A DNA stretch of 64,000 bases. It comes from Comamonas testosteroni TK102. Lineage in GTDB: Bacteria; Pseudomonadota; Gammaproteobacteria; Burkholderiales; Burkholderiaceae_C. Position numbers and translations under genes: made by a program. The stretch's first letter is position 1. Each line of letters starts with the position of its first letter. The stretch covers positions 3,100,001 through 3,164,000 of the forward strand of contig NZ_CP006704.1 of NCBI RefSeq assembly GCF_000739375.1. The letters are read 5' to 3'. The notes beneath the pieces are model-generated. The model ran no database searches and had not been told where the DNA came from. It saw nothing but the letters and a program-made list of their open reading frames with translations. Shown here piece by piece: positions 16,910-25,945 of this stretch.

Positions 16910-17698
16910 ATGCAAAAGCAATCACATATCAAAGCAATGCCTCGCATAGTGATAGGCAGGCTTGCCGCAGCCGCGGCTTTGTTCGTTGGCCTGACGGCTG
17001 GAGCAATAGCTGCAGACGTATCAGAGAAGGTTGCGGCGCAGATCAAGGCCGGCGTCAACGCAAACACGAACGGAGCGGTGCGTGTAGAGCAAATCAATAC
17101 AACTCCGCTCACCAACATTTATGAGGTGATTTCCGAAGGGGAGATATTCTATGTGAATGAAACGGGTCGTTACAGTTTTGTGGGCGGCTCGTTGATGGAT
17201 TTGAAGAGCAAAACAGACCTGACCGCCTTGCAACAAGACAAGAGGATGGTCATTCCATTCAACAAGCTTCCCCTGCAGCACGCGATTAAGGAAGTGCACG
17301 GAGATGGAAGCCGTGTGATGGCGCTCTTCGAAGACCCGTTCTGCCCCATCTGCCGAGTCTTCACAAAGTTCGTCGACCAGATCGACAACGTGACGATCTA
17401 TCGCTTCATCTTCCCTATCACTGATCGGCGAAGCCAATCTCTTGCACGGATGGCCTGGTGCTCACGCGACCGTGCCGGCGTGTGGAAAGCCATCATGGAC
17501 GGCGCACGGCCGCAATTGCCCGAGTCGTGCAACACCGATGGTTTGGTCGAGATCCTCAAGCTCGGTGAGCGCTATGGCATGAACAACACGCCCACCGTGG
17601 TGCTGGCAAGCGGCAAGCGCTTGGTTGGCGCCACACCGCCCGAGCAATTCATGGAGGAGTTGGAGCGTGGCGGTCGTTTGAAGGCGGACCAACGATGA
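16910..17698 (+). CDS. DsbC-like periplasmic thiol-disulfide isomerase
   Basis: This 262-residue exported protein has an N-terminal hydrophobic signal (about 12-35), a DsbC/G-type dimerisation domain, and a thioredoxin-fold domain with active site Cys145-Pro-Ile-Cys148 in DPFCPICRVF and cis-Pro in NNTPTVVL. It probably shuffles disulfides in secreted pilus parts; the PilV product and the protein at 29110 are cysteine-containing. ATG 16910 is chosen over the upstream frame, which lies in the hairpin region; ATG 16937 is an alternative with a shorter signal. The stop overlaps the next start by 4 bases, marking the head of the pilus operon. Confidence 0.85.
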   Translation: MQKQSHIKAMPRIVIGRLAAAAALFVGLTAGAIAADVSEKVAAQIKAGVNANTNGAVRVEQINTTPLTNIYEVISEGEIFYVNETGRYSFVGGSLMDLKSKTDLTALQQDKRMVIPFNKLPLQHAIKEVHGDGSRVMALFEDPFCPICRVFTKFVDQIDNVTIYRFIFPITDRRSQSLARMAWCSRDRAGVWKAIMDGARPQLPESCNTDGLVEILKLGERYGMNNTPTVVLASGKRLVGATPPEQFMEELERGGRLKADQR

Positions 17699-18267
17699 TC
17701 GCGCCCGCCTCCGTTCGCCCCCTCATTTCTGCCCTATTCCCTGCGCTTGCCATTGCCATGGCGACAAGCTCTCACGCGCAGTCCTGGGAGACCATGCGAG
17801 AAGTCGTCTTCGACAGCTCGGTGTTTTCGTCCACGGGTACAGCGGTGGACCGGGAGATCCTCAAGACAGTTTGGGCAACAGAGCTTTCCGCTCCACGACT
17901 GGGCAGCGCAGGAAAGCGCATGCCTGCGTTCGCGCTGCTGGGTGACACCGCAACCGCTGAGGGCAAAGTCATCTTCAGCATGTTCGCCGCTGCGGGCAAC
18001 ACACTTTGCCTGGATGCACCAAATGGCGCGGCAGCCATGGACATCTACAGCGTCTGCACCATGCGTGTCATCGCTTGGCCGCCTCGGCCTGGACTGCGCG
18101 CCATTGAACTCCCCGGCTACTGCATGTTGTACGCCAATACCGACCGATCACAGAACCGTGTCGAGTACCGCATAGAGCAGACCCAGCCAGCCCTGACGAT
18201 TCGATTCCGGGCATGGCAGTTCGGCAAAGTCATTCCCGCATGCAATCGCGCTATGCGCCTGAGCTAG
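17695..18267 (+). CDS. Exported hypothetical protein of the pilus operon
   Basis: This 190-residue protein has a signal peptide (cleavage near SSHAQSW) and a soluble domain with four scattered cysteines (LCLDAP, SVCTM, GYCMLY, PACNRA), possibly two disulfides. I do not recognise the family. It overlaps the DsbC-like gene by ATGA and precedes the muramidase-like gene by 2 bases, so it belongs to the same operon. A role in pilus assembly, perhaps in the PilM position of related clusters, is a guess from location. Confidence 0.75.
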   Translation: MIAPASVRPLISALFPALAIAMATSSHAQSWETMREVVFDSSVFSSTGTAVDREILKTVWATELSAPRLGSAGKRMPAFALLGDTATAEGKVIFSMFAAAGNTLCLDAPNGAAAMDIYSVCTMRVIAWPPRPGLRAIELPGYCMLYANTDRSQNRVEYRIEQTQPALTIRFRAWQFGKVIPACNRAMRLS

Positions 18268-18269
18268 TC

Positions 18270-19166
18270 ATGAGCTGCCGCATTTTCCCGCGACTATCCA
18301 AGCTTGTGTGGCTATTGCCAGCCGTGGCTTTGGCCGCCATCGTCAGCTCTTCAGACATTACCCAAGCCATTCAAAACTCGCCAAATGCGAGTGCCTGGCT
18401 AAAGCAGAACGCGCAGGCTGTGGCCAACCTTGCTATCAACGTCGAATCGGGCGGCAACACCAGCGCATTCAACGGCAGCTGCTGCTATGGCGTCCTGCAG
18501 ATGAATAGGACAAACATCGCCAAGTATGCAGGAGTGACACCTGAACAGTATCGCCAACTGCCCCTGCAGGCTCAGATCGATGCTTGGTCGCAACTGACCG
18601 CCGACGCCATGCGTTCCGGCGTGGTCCGCCAATTGATTGGCTCGGGCACTTTTGATGGGCGCGCCGTTGACGGGAATCTGGTGCTCGCTTGCGTGCAGCT
18701 TGGCATCGGCAACTGCCAGCGAATGATTAACTCGGGGTCTTGCCGTGGCTTTGCCGACAGCAATGGCACATCTATATGCGACATGGCCGACAGGATGGCC
18801 AATGGACGACCTACCAACCCAGGCAACACCAACCCGCTCGGAAACGGCTCTGGAAGCACGGGTGGCAACGGTGGCACCGGGTTGGGGGGTAGCAGCTGCC
18901 CGCGAGACGCCACCGGTGCATGCATGGAAGTCTCGGCAGCAATGCAGCAAGGCTTCCTGCAGGGCTCCGGGATGCAGATGCCCAGCCTCAAGCAAATGCT
19001 GCTTGCAGGAAGCGGCGCGTTTTTCTTTCTTGTCACAGCCAGTGCCTTCAGCGGCCTTTACGGTCGCTACACCTCGGGACGTGTTGCCACGAGCGAGCTA
19101 GTGCACTATCTCGTGAAAGGCACAACAACCTTGCTCATTGGGCTGTTGGCCCTCTCGATGCTGTGA
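18270..19166 (+). CDS. Muramidase-like domain protein with C-terminal membrane segments
   Basis: This 298-residue protein has an N-terminal signal or anchor (about 12-26). A lysozyme-like region follows with Glu59 in INVESGGNTSAF and CCYGVLQMNRTNIAKYAG, which resembles the Glu-Ser-Gly and GLMQ blocks of lytic transglycosylases. A Gly/Asn/Ser-rich linker (about 195-215) leads to two C-terminal hydrophobic segments. Start ATG 18270 follows the previous stop by 2 bases; longer frames overlap the upstream gene. It probably opens peptidoglycan locally for the pilus or mating channel. A second, soluble transglycosylase follows directly. Confidence 0.75.
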   Translation: MSCRIFPRLSKLVWLLPAVALAAIVSSSDITQAIQNSPNASAWLKQNAQAVANLAINVESGGNTSAFNGSCCYGVLQMNRTNIAKYAGVTPEQYRQLPLQAQIDAWSQLTADAMRSGVVRQLIGSGTFDGRAVDGNLVLACVQLGIGNCQRMINSGSCRGFADSNGTSICDMADRMANGRPTNPGNTNPLGNGSGSTGGNGGTGLGGSSCPRDATGACMEVSAAMQQGFLQGSGMQMPSLKQMLLAGSGAFFFLVTASAFSGLYGRYTSGRVATSELVHYLVKGTTTLLIGLLALSML

Positions 19167-19173
19167 GGCGCGG

Positions 19174-19755
19174 ATGTTTAGCCTAGCCCACATCACTCGC
19201 AATCTGCTATTAGCAACCCTCGTCGCTGCACCTGGCCTGTCCCTGGCCCAGTTGCCGCCGAAAAAGCTCCCGACCTACGACTGCCTTCGCGGAAATTCCA
19301 GGTCTGCCCACTGTGAGCAACTGCTCCGCAACTATTGGCAGCACGAGCCGGCCATTCGCGCGATCGCTGTTCACTACGGACTGGAACCAGCGCTGCTAAT
19401 GGCTCTCGTGGCTATCGAGAGCCAATTCAACTCGCGTGCGAGATCGCCTGCAGGTGCGCTCGGTCTCACTCAAGTCATGCCAGATACGGCCCGTGGCGAA
19501 GGCTTGCGGGACCCAAAGGTCAACTTGTATCAGCCCGAGCTTGGGCTGGCCACCGGCGCAGCTTACCTGCGAAAGATGTGGTTCGAGTTTAGAGACTGGG
19601 AGCTGGCACTCGCCGCATACAACGCCGGCCCTGGCGCCGTGCGTAAGCACAAAGGCATTCCGCCGTACCGCGAAACACAAGCCTACGTCCCCATGGTTCT
19701 CGCTTTGTACCGCGAGTTTGCCTGGGCAGACGCCATGGCCCGAGCAAGCAAATGA
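19174..19755 (+). CDS. Lytic transglycosylase, PilT(R64)/VirB1-type
   Basis: This 193-residue exported enzyme cleaves peptidoglycan glycan strands to let the pilus through. It has a signal peptide (cleavage near LSLAQLP) and an SLT domain with catalytic Glu82 in AIESQFNSRA, ALGLTQVMP and AYNAGPGAV. Start ATG 19174 lies 7 bases after the upstream stop; the stop overlaps the next open frame. In the R64 pilus cluster the equivalent is called PilT, not to be confused with the retraction ATPase. Confidence 0.88.
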   Translation: MFSLAHITRNLLLATLVAAPGLSLAQLPPKKLPTYDCLRGNSRSAHCEQLLRNYWQHEPAIRAIAVHYGLEPALLMALVAIESQFNSRARSPAGALGLTQVMPDTARGEGLRDPKVNLYQPELGLATGAAYLRKMWFEFRDWELALAAYNAGPGAVRKHKGIPPYRETQAYVPMVLALYREFAWADAMARASK

Positions 19756-19763
19756 GGAACGCA

Positions 19764-20567
19764 ATGAAATTTCATCACCTAGGACGATGCGTTGCAGCTG
19801 TCGCTGTTGCGCTTACTGCCTGGCCGACCATGGCACAGGAAGCTGAAGGCACCAGCGCCAAATCAACGCTCCTGCAATCAGAAATCGAAGTCACATGGCA
19901 GGACAAGGCGCAAGGCCTGGCTCAACTCTTGGCAGATCGACTGGGCGTTCCCTTCACCAGCCCAGTACCACTGGACACTCAGGTGTCCGTCAAACAGGCA
20001 GGTGGCTCCACGGTCGCCAATCTGATCTCGACGGTCAACAGCCAACTCCCCCCTGGGATCAAGCTTCAGCTCACGGAAACTGCTGCTGGCACGAAGCTGG
20101 AAGCAGTAGCAGCGAGCGCACCGACTACAGCGGTGGCCACTGCAGTGGTACAGGGAAGCGCACCATCGCGCGCGCAGATTGAGGGACTGTTCACAACCAG
20201 CACAGTTCCAGGCTCTGGCTCGTGGGTGGACCAGGCGCGCCAACACTGGAAAGCCTCCTTCACTGACGGCTCTGGACAGCCTGCACGTCGCTGGGAGCTC
20301 AAGCTCCAGGACGTAACGCTGAACAAGGCCTTCACACGCTGGGCCGCAGAAGCCGGCTATCGCGTGCGCTGGGATGCGCGCAAGCATGTCGTGATCGGAA
20401 GCCCCGAGACCTACGAAATGCCATTCGAGCAGGCCGTGACCGCCGCCCTGTCGTCACCAGGCATTCAAGCGAGCGAATACCCGCTTGATGTCTGCTTCTA
20501 CCCAAATAACCCGCCCTTGGCCCGTATCACCCGCCGTGGCGAGCAAGACAAGGAATGCACCCAATGA
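19764..20567 (+). CDS. pilL: PilL/TcpQ-domain pilus protein
   Basis: This 267-residue exported protein has a signal peptide ending at TMAQ. Its C-terminus carries a TcpQ/PilL-type domain (WELKLQDVTLNKAFTRWA, then FEQAVTAALSSPGI and DVCFYPNNPPLARI), which works with the secretin in type IVb pili. The middle is Ala/Thr-rich. ATG 19764 is preferred because GAGG lies 6 bases upstream; ATG 19752 is possible. The stop overlaps pilN (ATGA). Family placement rests on the C-terminal domain and operon position. Confidence 0.8.
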   Translation: MKFHHLGRCVAAVAVALTAWPTMAQEAEGTSAKSTLLQSEIEVTWQDKAQGLAQLLADRLGVPFTSPVPLDTQVSVKQAGGSTVANLISTVNSQLPPGIKLQLTETAAGTKLEAVAASAPTTAVATAVVQGSAPSRAQIEGLFTTSTVPGSGSWVDQARQHWKASFTDGSGQPARRWELKLQDVTLNKAFTRWAAEAGYRVRWDARKHVVIGSPETYEMPFEQAVTAALSSPGIQASEYPLDVCFYPNNPPLARITRRGEQDKECTQ

Positions 20568-22354
20568 TTCTGGCCAACCTAAAGCACAGTGTCGTACCCT
20601 CTGCTCTCGTTTCTGCTCTGTTGCTCGCAGGATGTGTCTCGCCTGCAGTCACCCAGCAAGTTCGTGGCCACATTGACAGCTCCTTGGAGGCTGCAGGTGT
20701 CATGAATCGGAGCCTGCGCGTAGAAGAGACCACACAGGGCCACAAGGCTGCCACAAATGCAGCGGCCGCCCGTCAGCTCTCGCCCATCGTTGCGCGCCGT
20801 GCTTCGCGTCCGTGGATCGGCTCCGAGATGATCGAGATCAGTTCCGAAGACTCCCTTCCCGCCATCTTCGATGAAACCTTCAAGCTCATCAGCTTTGAAG
20901 ACAAAAGCACTGGCGGCAAGGTCAGCCTTACGGTTTGGGCCGAACGCATGTCTCGCATAACTGGCGTTCCGTTTCGCATCAAGCAGGACGTATACAGCCC
21001 CGCGTCATCGGCAGTCGCCTCTAGCCCAAGCACCGCTCAGCCGGCCAAGCCCGCGACCGCCACAGTTGCAGGAATGAGCATGCCTGCACCTCTGGCCGTT
21101 GCTGGCCAGCCGAGCGTCGAGGCCATACGCCCTGGTCCAAACCTCATGCTCGACACAGTTGAGATGGACTGGAAGAACAACACGCCGCGCGGCATCACTG
21201 AGTTCGTGACAGCCAGGCTGGGACTGTCCTATGCGTATCGCGATGGCGTGATCATTATTGAGCGCTACGTCACAGAAACCTTCGAGATCGCCGCTCTTGA
21301 AGGAAGCAAGGACTTTGCTATGAATTTGCAAGGTGGCTCAACATCGGGTGCTAGCAGCACCACCGGCGCTACTGGCAATTCCCAGTCCAATTTCCGCATC
21401 GACGAAGCTGGATCACTGGACATCTTCAATTCATTCATGAATAGCCTGCAGCAGATGGTGGCTGCGGTGCCCGGATCATCCATCGCTATCAACCAGGGTA
21501 CCGGTAGGTTCGCGGTGACGACGACCAAGGAAGCCATGCAGCGCATCCGCCAAGTGGTCAAGTCCGAGAACGAGTCGCTGACACGCCAGGTCCGCATACA
21601 GATGGACATCTACTCCATCACGACAAAGGACGGAGACGAGAAGGGAGTGAACTGGGGCGTGGTGCTCAATTCGCTTACCTCCAAGTGGGGCGCAACCATT
21701 GACTCGCCCACTTCGCTAGTTGGTGATACGGCGGGCCAGATCGGGTTGACGATCCTCTCTCTGGCAAACGGAGGCAGCCCAAGCAGCGGCACGGTGCCCC
21801 GCTGGGGTGGCACACAAGCGGCGATCCAGGCGCTGAACGAGTATGGCACCAACATCCAGCATCGCCCCATAGAGATGCAGGCGATGAACCGCCAATGGGC
21901 ACGCAAGACCAACCTCAACGACCGTTCTTACGTGTCTGAGACGCTGCCATCGACCTCTACTGCAGCCGGATCGGGCTCGGTGGGCATGAAGACTGCCAAC
22001 GTCACTACGGGCGATCGCTTCATGATCCAACCCGCGATCTTGGACAACGGCTCAGTGCAGTTGAGATTCGGCATCAGCATGACCAACCTTGTGGCGATGA
22101 CCGAGACGACCTCCGGCCAGGGTACTTCGATCTCAAGGGTCCAAAACCCCGAAAGGTCAGGCATCGACGATCAATCGACGGTCATGCTCAAAGCTGGCCA
22201 AGTCATGGTCCTCACCGGCATGGCCCGCTACAAAGCCAAAGACAACCGCCGCCGTCTGGCTGAAGGTTGGAGTTTGCTCGCTGGCGGCTCTGACGCGCAA
22301 AGCCTGGAACGTGAGGAATTCCTCGTTGTGGTTCGTCCTGTGCTCATGAACTGA
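20564..22354 (+). CDS. pilN: Type IVb pilus secretin lipoprotein PilN
   Basis: This 596-residue outer-membrane secretin forms the exit pore of the pilus. A lipoprotein signal has lipobox LLLAGC with Cys24. N-terminal domains are followed by the secretin core (RQVRIQMDIYSITTKDG), a Gly/Ser-rich gate region, and the C-terminal stretch SGIDDQSTVMLKAGQVMVL. AAGGAA lies 8 bases before ATG 20564. It is translationally coupled to pilL by 4 bases. This is the R64/SPI-7 PilN type rather than the type IVa secretin PilQ. Confidence 0.92.
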   Translation: MILANLKHSVVPSALVSALLLAGCVSPAVTQQVRGHIDSSLEAAGVMNRSLRVEETTQGHKAATNAAAARQLSPIVARRASRPWIGSEMIEISSEDSLPAIFDETFKLISFEDKSTGGKVSLTVWAERMSRITGVPFRIKQDVYSPASSAVASSPSTAQPAKPATATVAGMSMPAPLAVAGQPSVEAIRPGPNLMLDTVEMDWKNNTPRGITEFVTARLGLSYAYRDGVIIIERYVTETFEIAALEGSKDFAMNLQGGSTSGASSTTGATGNSQSNFRIDEAGSLDIFNSFMNSLQQMVAAVPGSSIAINQGTGRFAVTTTKEAMQRIRQVVKSENESLTRQVRIQMDIYSITTKDGDEKGVNWGVVLNSLTSKWGATIDSPTSLVGDTAGQIGLTILSLANGGSPSSGTVPRWGGTQAAIQALNEYGTNIQHRPIEMQAMNRQWARKTNLNDRSYVSETLPSTSTAAGSGSVGMKTANVTTGDRFMIQPAILDNGSVQLRFGISMTNLVAMTETTSGQGTSISRVQNPERSGIDDQSTVMLKAGQVMVLTGMARYKAKDNRRRLAEGWSLLAGGSDAQSLEREEFLVVVRPVLMN

Positions 22355-22361
22355 GGCCACC

Positions 22362-23705
22362 ATGAGTGCATACCTCATCGAACGGCGCTATGTGATCGGC
22401 GTGACTTGGCAGCAGACTGTCCAAGCCGTGAATCTCAAGAAGCACGCACAACAACTTGCCCGCAAGGGGAAGGCGGACTACTACTGCACGGTAGCTCCAG
22501 CCACCGTCGGCACCGCGAAACTCAAAGTGTCCAACCAGGGGGAAAAGCTCATCGCCTTGGCTACCGGCGTGGCCGCCTTCGCCAATGGCCATGTGTTTGC
22601 AGCCATCAAGCTCCCACAAGGGATCTGGATTTGCGCCGCAATCGACGGAGCACCAGCGACTGGCTTCGACGCGCTGGTGACGGACGAAGAAGCGGCTCGA
22701 TCGCGGCTGGCTGCATTTGAGCGATTGGCCACCTCTTCCATCTCACTGTTCACGAATGAGCCAGATTTACTTTACCCCGCACCAGAGGTACAGCCCGTAA
22801 CGCTGAGTCAGGTCATAAGCGCAGCTGCCAGCAACGAGGCCAGTGAGGCCTTGGCCAAGGTCGGCACCAGCATCCCTCCAGCTGTGCTCTACACCGTAGC
22901 CGGCGCGATCCTTTTGCTCGGGGGATTACGTGCTTGGGACTATTGGCAACTGGAGCAAAGGCGCCAAGCAGAGCTCTTGGCCAACGCCAATGAGCTGGAC
23001 CCCAAGACAGCATGGACTCAGGCCTTCCAAGCATATGCACAGGAGAAGTCCACCTACGGGCATGAAGCGCTACGAGCATTGCGCGAAGCCACCGAAAAAC
23101 TACCCACCAGCATCGCCGGGTGGCGCCTAAAGGAGACGGACTGTAAGCCAAGCGCTGGCAGCACTTGGGGTTGCACCCTGAAATTCGACCGCACCGCAGA
23201 TGTGGGTCTAGACCCCACCAACGAAGACTTCGAGCATTTGCGTCCACGCGAGTGGACCGTCCGCTATTCCACAGTGGATGAAATAGAGGCCGTTATGCAA
23301 GTGTCAGCGCCTGCACGTCGCCTCAACTTCGATGAGCTGACCCCACTGGCCATCCAGCAAGTACGTGGACTTAGTTCCTTGCAACTGATCTTGCGCGCTT
23401 TCAGCGGAAAAACCATTGGGCAATTCCAGCCTGAAGCAGTTCCAGCACCGCTCAACAAGGTCGGAGAGCCCGTGTCCATGCCTGCTGAGCTCGGGCTGGC
23501 CATCTACAGAGCTGCGTTGACAAACCTGAGCGGCCCCTTGCTCAGCGTGGATCTGCTGATAACTCCAGAGGTACCGGTGGCGTGGACCTCTTTCAAGGTT
23601 GACTTTGCCCGACTGCCCAACGACTGGCAGGCCAACGGCGAAGCGTCTCTCAAGAAAAGCCTCATGACGGCCACCTTGGCCGGAGAAATCTATGCAAAGA
23701 ACTAA
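22362..23705 (+). CDS. pilO: Pilus assembly protein PilO
   Basis: This 447-residue inner-membrane assembly protein has a cytoplasmic N-terminal half, one central membrane helix near PAVLYTVAGAILLLGGLRA (about 168-186) and a periplasmic C-terminal half with WGCTLKFDRT. The plan and position between secretin and PilP match the PilO2/Tcp-type proteins of IVb pili. It starts 7 bases after pilN and overlaps pilP by 14 bases. Confidence 0.88.
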   Translation: MSAYLIERRYVIGVTWQQTVQAVNLKKHAQQLARKGKADYYCTVAPATVGTAKLKVSNQGEKLIALATGVAAFANGHVFAAIKLPQGIWICAAIDGAPATGFDALVTDEEAARSRLAAFERLATSSISLFTNEPDLLYPAPEVQPVTLSQVISAAASNEASEALAKVGTSIPPAVLYTVAGAILLLGGLRAWDYWQLEQRRQAELLANANELDPKTAWTQAFQAYAQEKSTYGHEALRALREATEKLPTSIAGWRLKETDCKPSAGSTWGCTLKFDRTADVGLDPTNEDFEHLRPREWTVRYSTVDEIEAVMQVSAPARRLNFDELTPLAIQQVRGLSSLQLILRAFSGKTIGQFQPEAVPAPLNKVGEPVSMPAELGLAIYRAALTNLSGPLLSVDLLITPEVPVAWTSFKVDFARLPNDWQANGEASLKKSLMTATLAGEIYAKN

Positions 23706-24144
23706 GCCCGCCGTTGCAGCCGCGCTGATTGGCTTCGCTATGCACGCTGCCGCCCAGGATCTCGCTGCGGCCGCATCGCAGCCACAGCCAGGCTATGGCT
23801 TTGCTCCAACCGTGAAGAAGCTCTTGCAACTCGAAGCCGATAAAGCCGTTGAGGCTGCGCTCGGCCAAACGGGCGGCTCCACTACTGCAGCCGCGGCTCC
23901 ACAAGGAGCAGCACCAACTGTGCAGCCAGCCGTAGAAGCACCGCCGGAGCCTCGCCCACTTCTTACCCTCAATGGCATCTATGGACGCGCAGGCCGTTGG
24001 ACGGCCGAGGTCGCCATCGACGGTCGCATCTACGCCTTTACGCCTGCAGAGACGAAGGCAGGCTACACAGCAAAGCGCATTGATGCACGGTGCATCGAAC
24101 TGCAGCACAGCAAGTTCCCGCAAAAGCTCTGCAGCGACCGCTGA
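23692..24144 (+). CDS. pilP: Pilus biogenesis protein PilP
   Basis: This 150-residue exported protein has a signal peptide (cleavage near MHAAAQD), an Ala/Pro-rich linker, and a C-terminal domain (LLTLNGIYGRAGRWTAEVA) like other IVb PilP proteins. These link PilO to the secretin. It overlaps pilO by 14 bases and pilQ follows after 10 bases. Confidence 0.85.
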   Translation: MQRTKPAVAAALIGFAMHAAAQDLAAAASQPQPGYGFAPTVKKLLQLEADKAVEAALGQTGGSTTAAAAPQGAAPTVQPAVEAPPEPRPLLTLNGIYGRAGRWTAEVAIDGRIYAFTPAETKAGYTAKRIDARCIELQHSKFPQKLCSDR

Positions 24145-24154
24145 GGAACCAAAG

Positions 24155-25945
24155 ATGCAGTGGCCATTCTTCTCACGCCAACGTTCAACAGTCCCAGCTC
24201 CGCCGACTGCGACCACTTTCGTCCTCAGTCAACGTGTCATAAAGACAGAGACCGAGCTGCTCAAGGAAGTGAGCTTCCATCGCCCACTCGGGAAGGACAA
24301 GGACATCAACCTGGCGGGAAGTCTGGCCCAGCACATCTGTCCTCTCGAAACACGAAAAGACAGCAAGCAGTTCATTCTGCTCGTGAGCAACCGCCACCGA
24401 AGCTCGCAAGAACTACGGGCTACGACCGAGCTCCTCCTGTCCAAAAACTACCGTCTCGCACCAGGCGCCAACGTCTATCTGGTCGAGAGCGAAACCATCA
24501 TCCATGCCGTCTCGCGTGGCCACATCGACGGGACCCAGGGGGAGCGCCTTCGCAACATTTTGGGCGACAGGGCAAAAGCGGGCTACTACCAGTCGTTCGA
24601 GGAACTGGTGCGTTACGGCGTAACCAACCGCGCCTCTGACATTCACCTGAACATCTTCACTGCCCAAACACGCAGCGAGGTCCGGTTCACCATCGAGGGC
24701 AAGTACGTGGCCCCACCACGCTTCCACTTGCCAACTGCAACGCTTCTGTCCATCGCTGGAGTCGCGTACCAAACTGCCAAGGGAGTCAAAGACCCCGTTT
24801 TCAATGGCACTGTCGAATCCCAGTGCCGGATCTTCATCGATCTGGCCGAGCTTGGACAGTTCATGCTGCGCTGGGCGTCGATGGCCTGTGACGAAGGCCC
24901 GCAGATCACCATGCGGATCACGCCAATCAATGCCAAGAAAGAACCGCTGACGCTGGAGCAACTTGGCTACCTCCCCACACAGATCTCCATGCTGATGCGG
25001 GCCATGCGATCCGAGGGCGGTGCAATCGTCCTCTCGGGGGTCGTTGACTCGGGCAAATCGACAACGATATCGACACTACTCAGTGGAGTTCCAAGCACGC
25101 GCAAAGTGATGACAGTGGAAGACCCGCGAGAAAACATCTTGCCTGGCAGTCACTTTCACCAGAACACGGTGAGTCGCGACCTTGAAAGCGATGACGACCC
25201 TTTCAAGCCAAAGAAGAGAACATTAAAGCGAACCGCACTTAACGATCTATTCATCGGTGAGATTCGTGACCAGCAAACTGCCGCCCTGCTTCAAGATGCT
25301 ATCGAATCGGGCACGAACTGCTATACGACTGTCCACGCTCGTAATTGCATGGGTATACCAGCACGCTTGATATCGCCAGGTATTGGCATTGACATCGATG
25401 TCGTTTCCACCCCTGGAAATCTCAAGCTCTTGGGATATCAAGCACTACTTCCGAAAAACTGCCCCGGCTGCAAGCTAAAGGCCACAAAGCTCCTACAAGG
25501 TGAAAATGCAATGGAGTGGGAGGATTACTTCTCACGCATAAAACGTCTCTACGATATTGATCAAGAAACGATATATGTCAGAAACCCCGAGGGATGCGAT
25601 AAATGCCGGCGTGATGGCTTGCCTGAATTGAATGGCTTACTTGGCCGCACCGTCGTCGCTGAGTTGGTTGAGCCAGATGACTATTTCCTGGAATGTATAC
25701 GCGACGCCAAAACAATTGAACTGAGCCAGTATCTGGCGTCATCGCGTACCGCACCATATGACGATCCAGATATGACTGGAAAATCTGCAATGGACTGTGC
25801 CATCTACAAAATGAGCAAAGGTGAAATTGACCCTAGAGAGATCGAGCCTCGATTTATGTCATTTGTCACAGTAGAAAGACGCCGAGAAATGGCTGCAGTT
25901 CACACAAAGAATCATCAATCAATTAAGAAGCTGCAGGCTGTGTGA
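24155..25945 (+). CDS. pilQ: Pilus assembly ATPase PilQ (GspE family)
   Basis: This 596-residue secretion ATPase powers pilin polymerisation. An N-terminal domain precedes the ATPase core, with Walker A GVVDSGKSTT (Lys301), Asp box VEDPRE, Walker B LNDLFIGEIRD and His box TVHARN. A four-cysteine zinc site follows (CPGC about 30 residues past the His box, then CDKC). Walker A has Val-Val-Asp where many relatives have Pro-Thr-Gly, but the essential GKS is intact. ATG 24155 is chosen for GAGG upstream and because the longer frame runs through pilP. Confidence 0.93.
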   Translation: MQWPFFSRQRSTVPAPPTATTFVLSQRVIKTETELLKEVSFHRPLGKDKDINLAGSLAQHICPLETRKDSKQFILLVSNRHRSSQELRATTELLLSKNYRLAPGANVYLVESETIIHAVSRGHIDGTQGERLRNILGDRAKAGYYQSFEELVRYGVTNRASDIHLNIFTAQTRSEVRFTIEGKYVAPPRFHLPTATLLSIAGVAYQTAKGVKDPVFNGTVESQCRIFIDLAELGQFMLRWASMACDEGPQITMRITPINAKKEPLTLEQLGYLPTQISMLMRAMRSEGGAIVLSGVVDSGKSTTISTLLSGVPSTRKVMTVEDPRENILPGSHFHQNTVSRDLESDDDPFKPKKRTLKRTALNDLFIGEIRDQQTAALLQDAIESGTNCYTTVHARNCMGIPARLISPGIGIDIDVVSTPGNLKLLGYQALLPKNCPGCKLKATKLLQGENAMEWEDYFSRIKRLYDIDQETIYVRNPEGCDKCRRDGLPELNGLLGRTVVAELVEPDDYFLECIRDAKTIELSQYLASSRTAPYDDPDMTGKSAMDCAIYKMSKGEIDPREIEPRFMSFVTVERRREMAAVHTKNHQSIKKLQAV

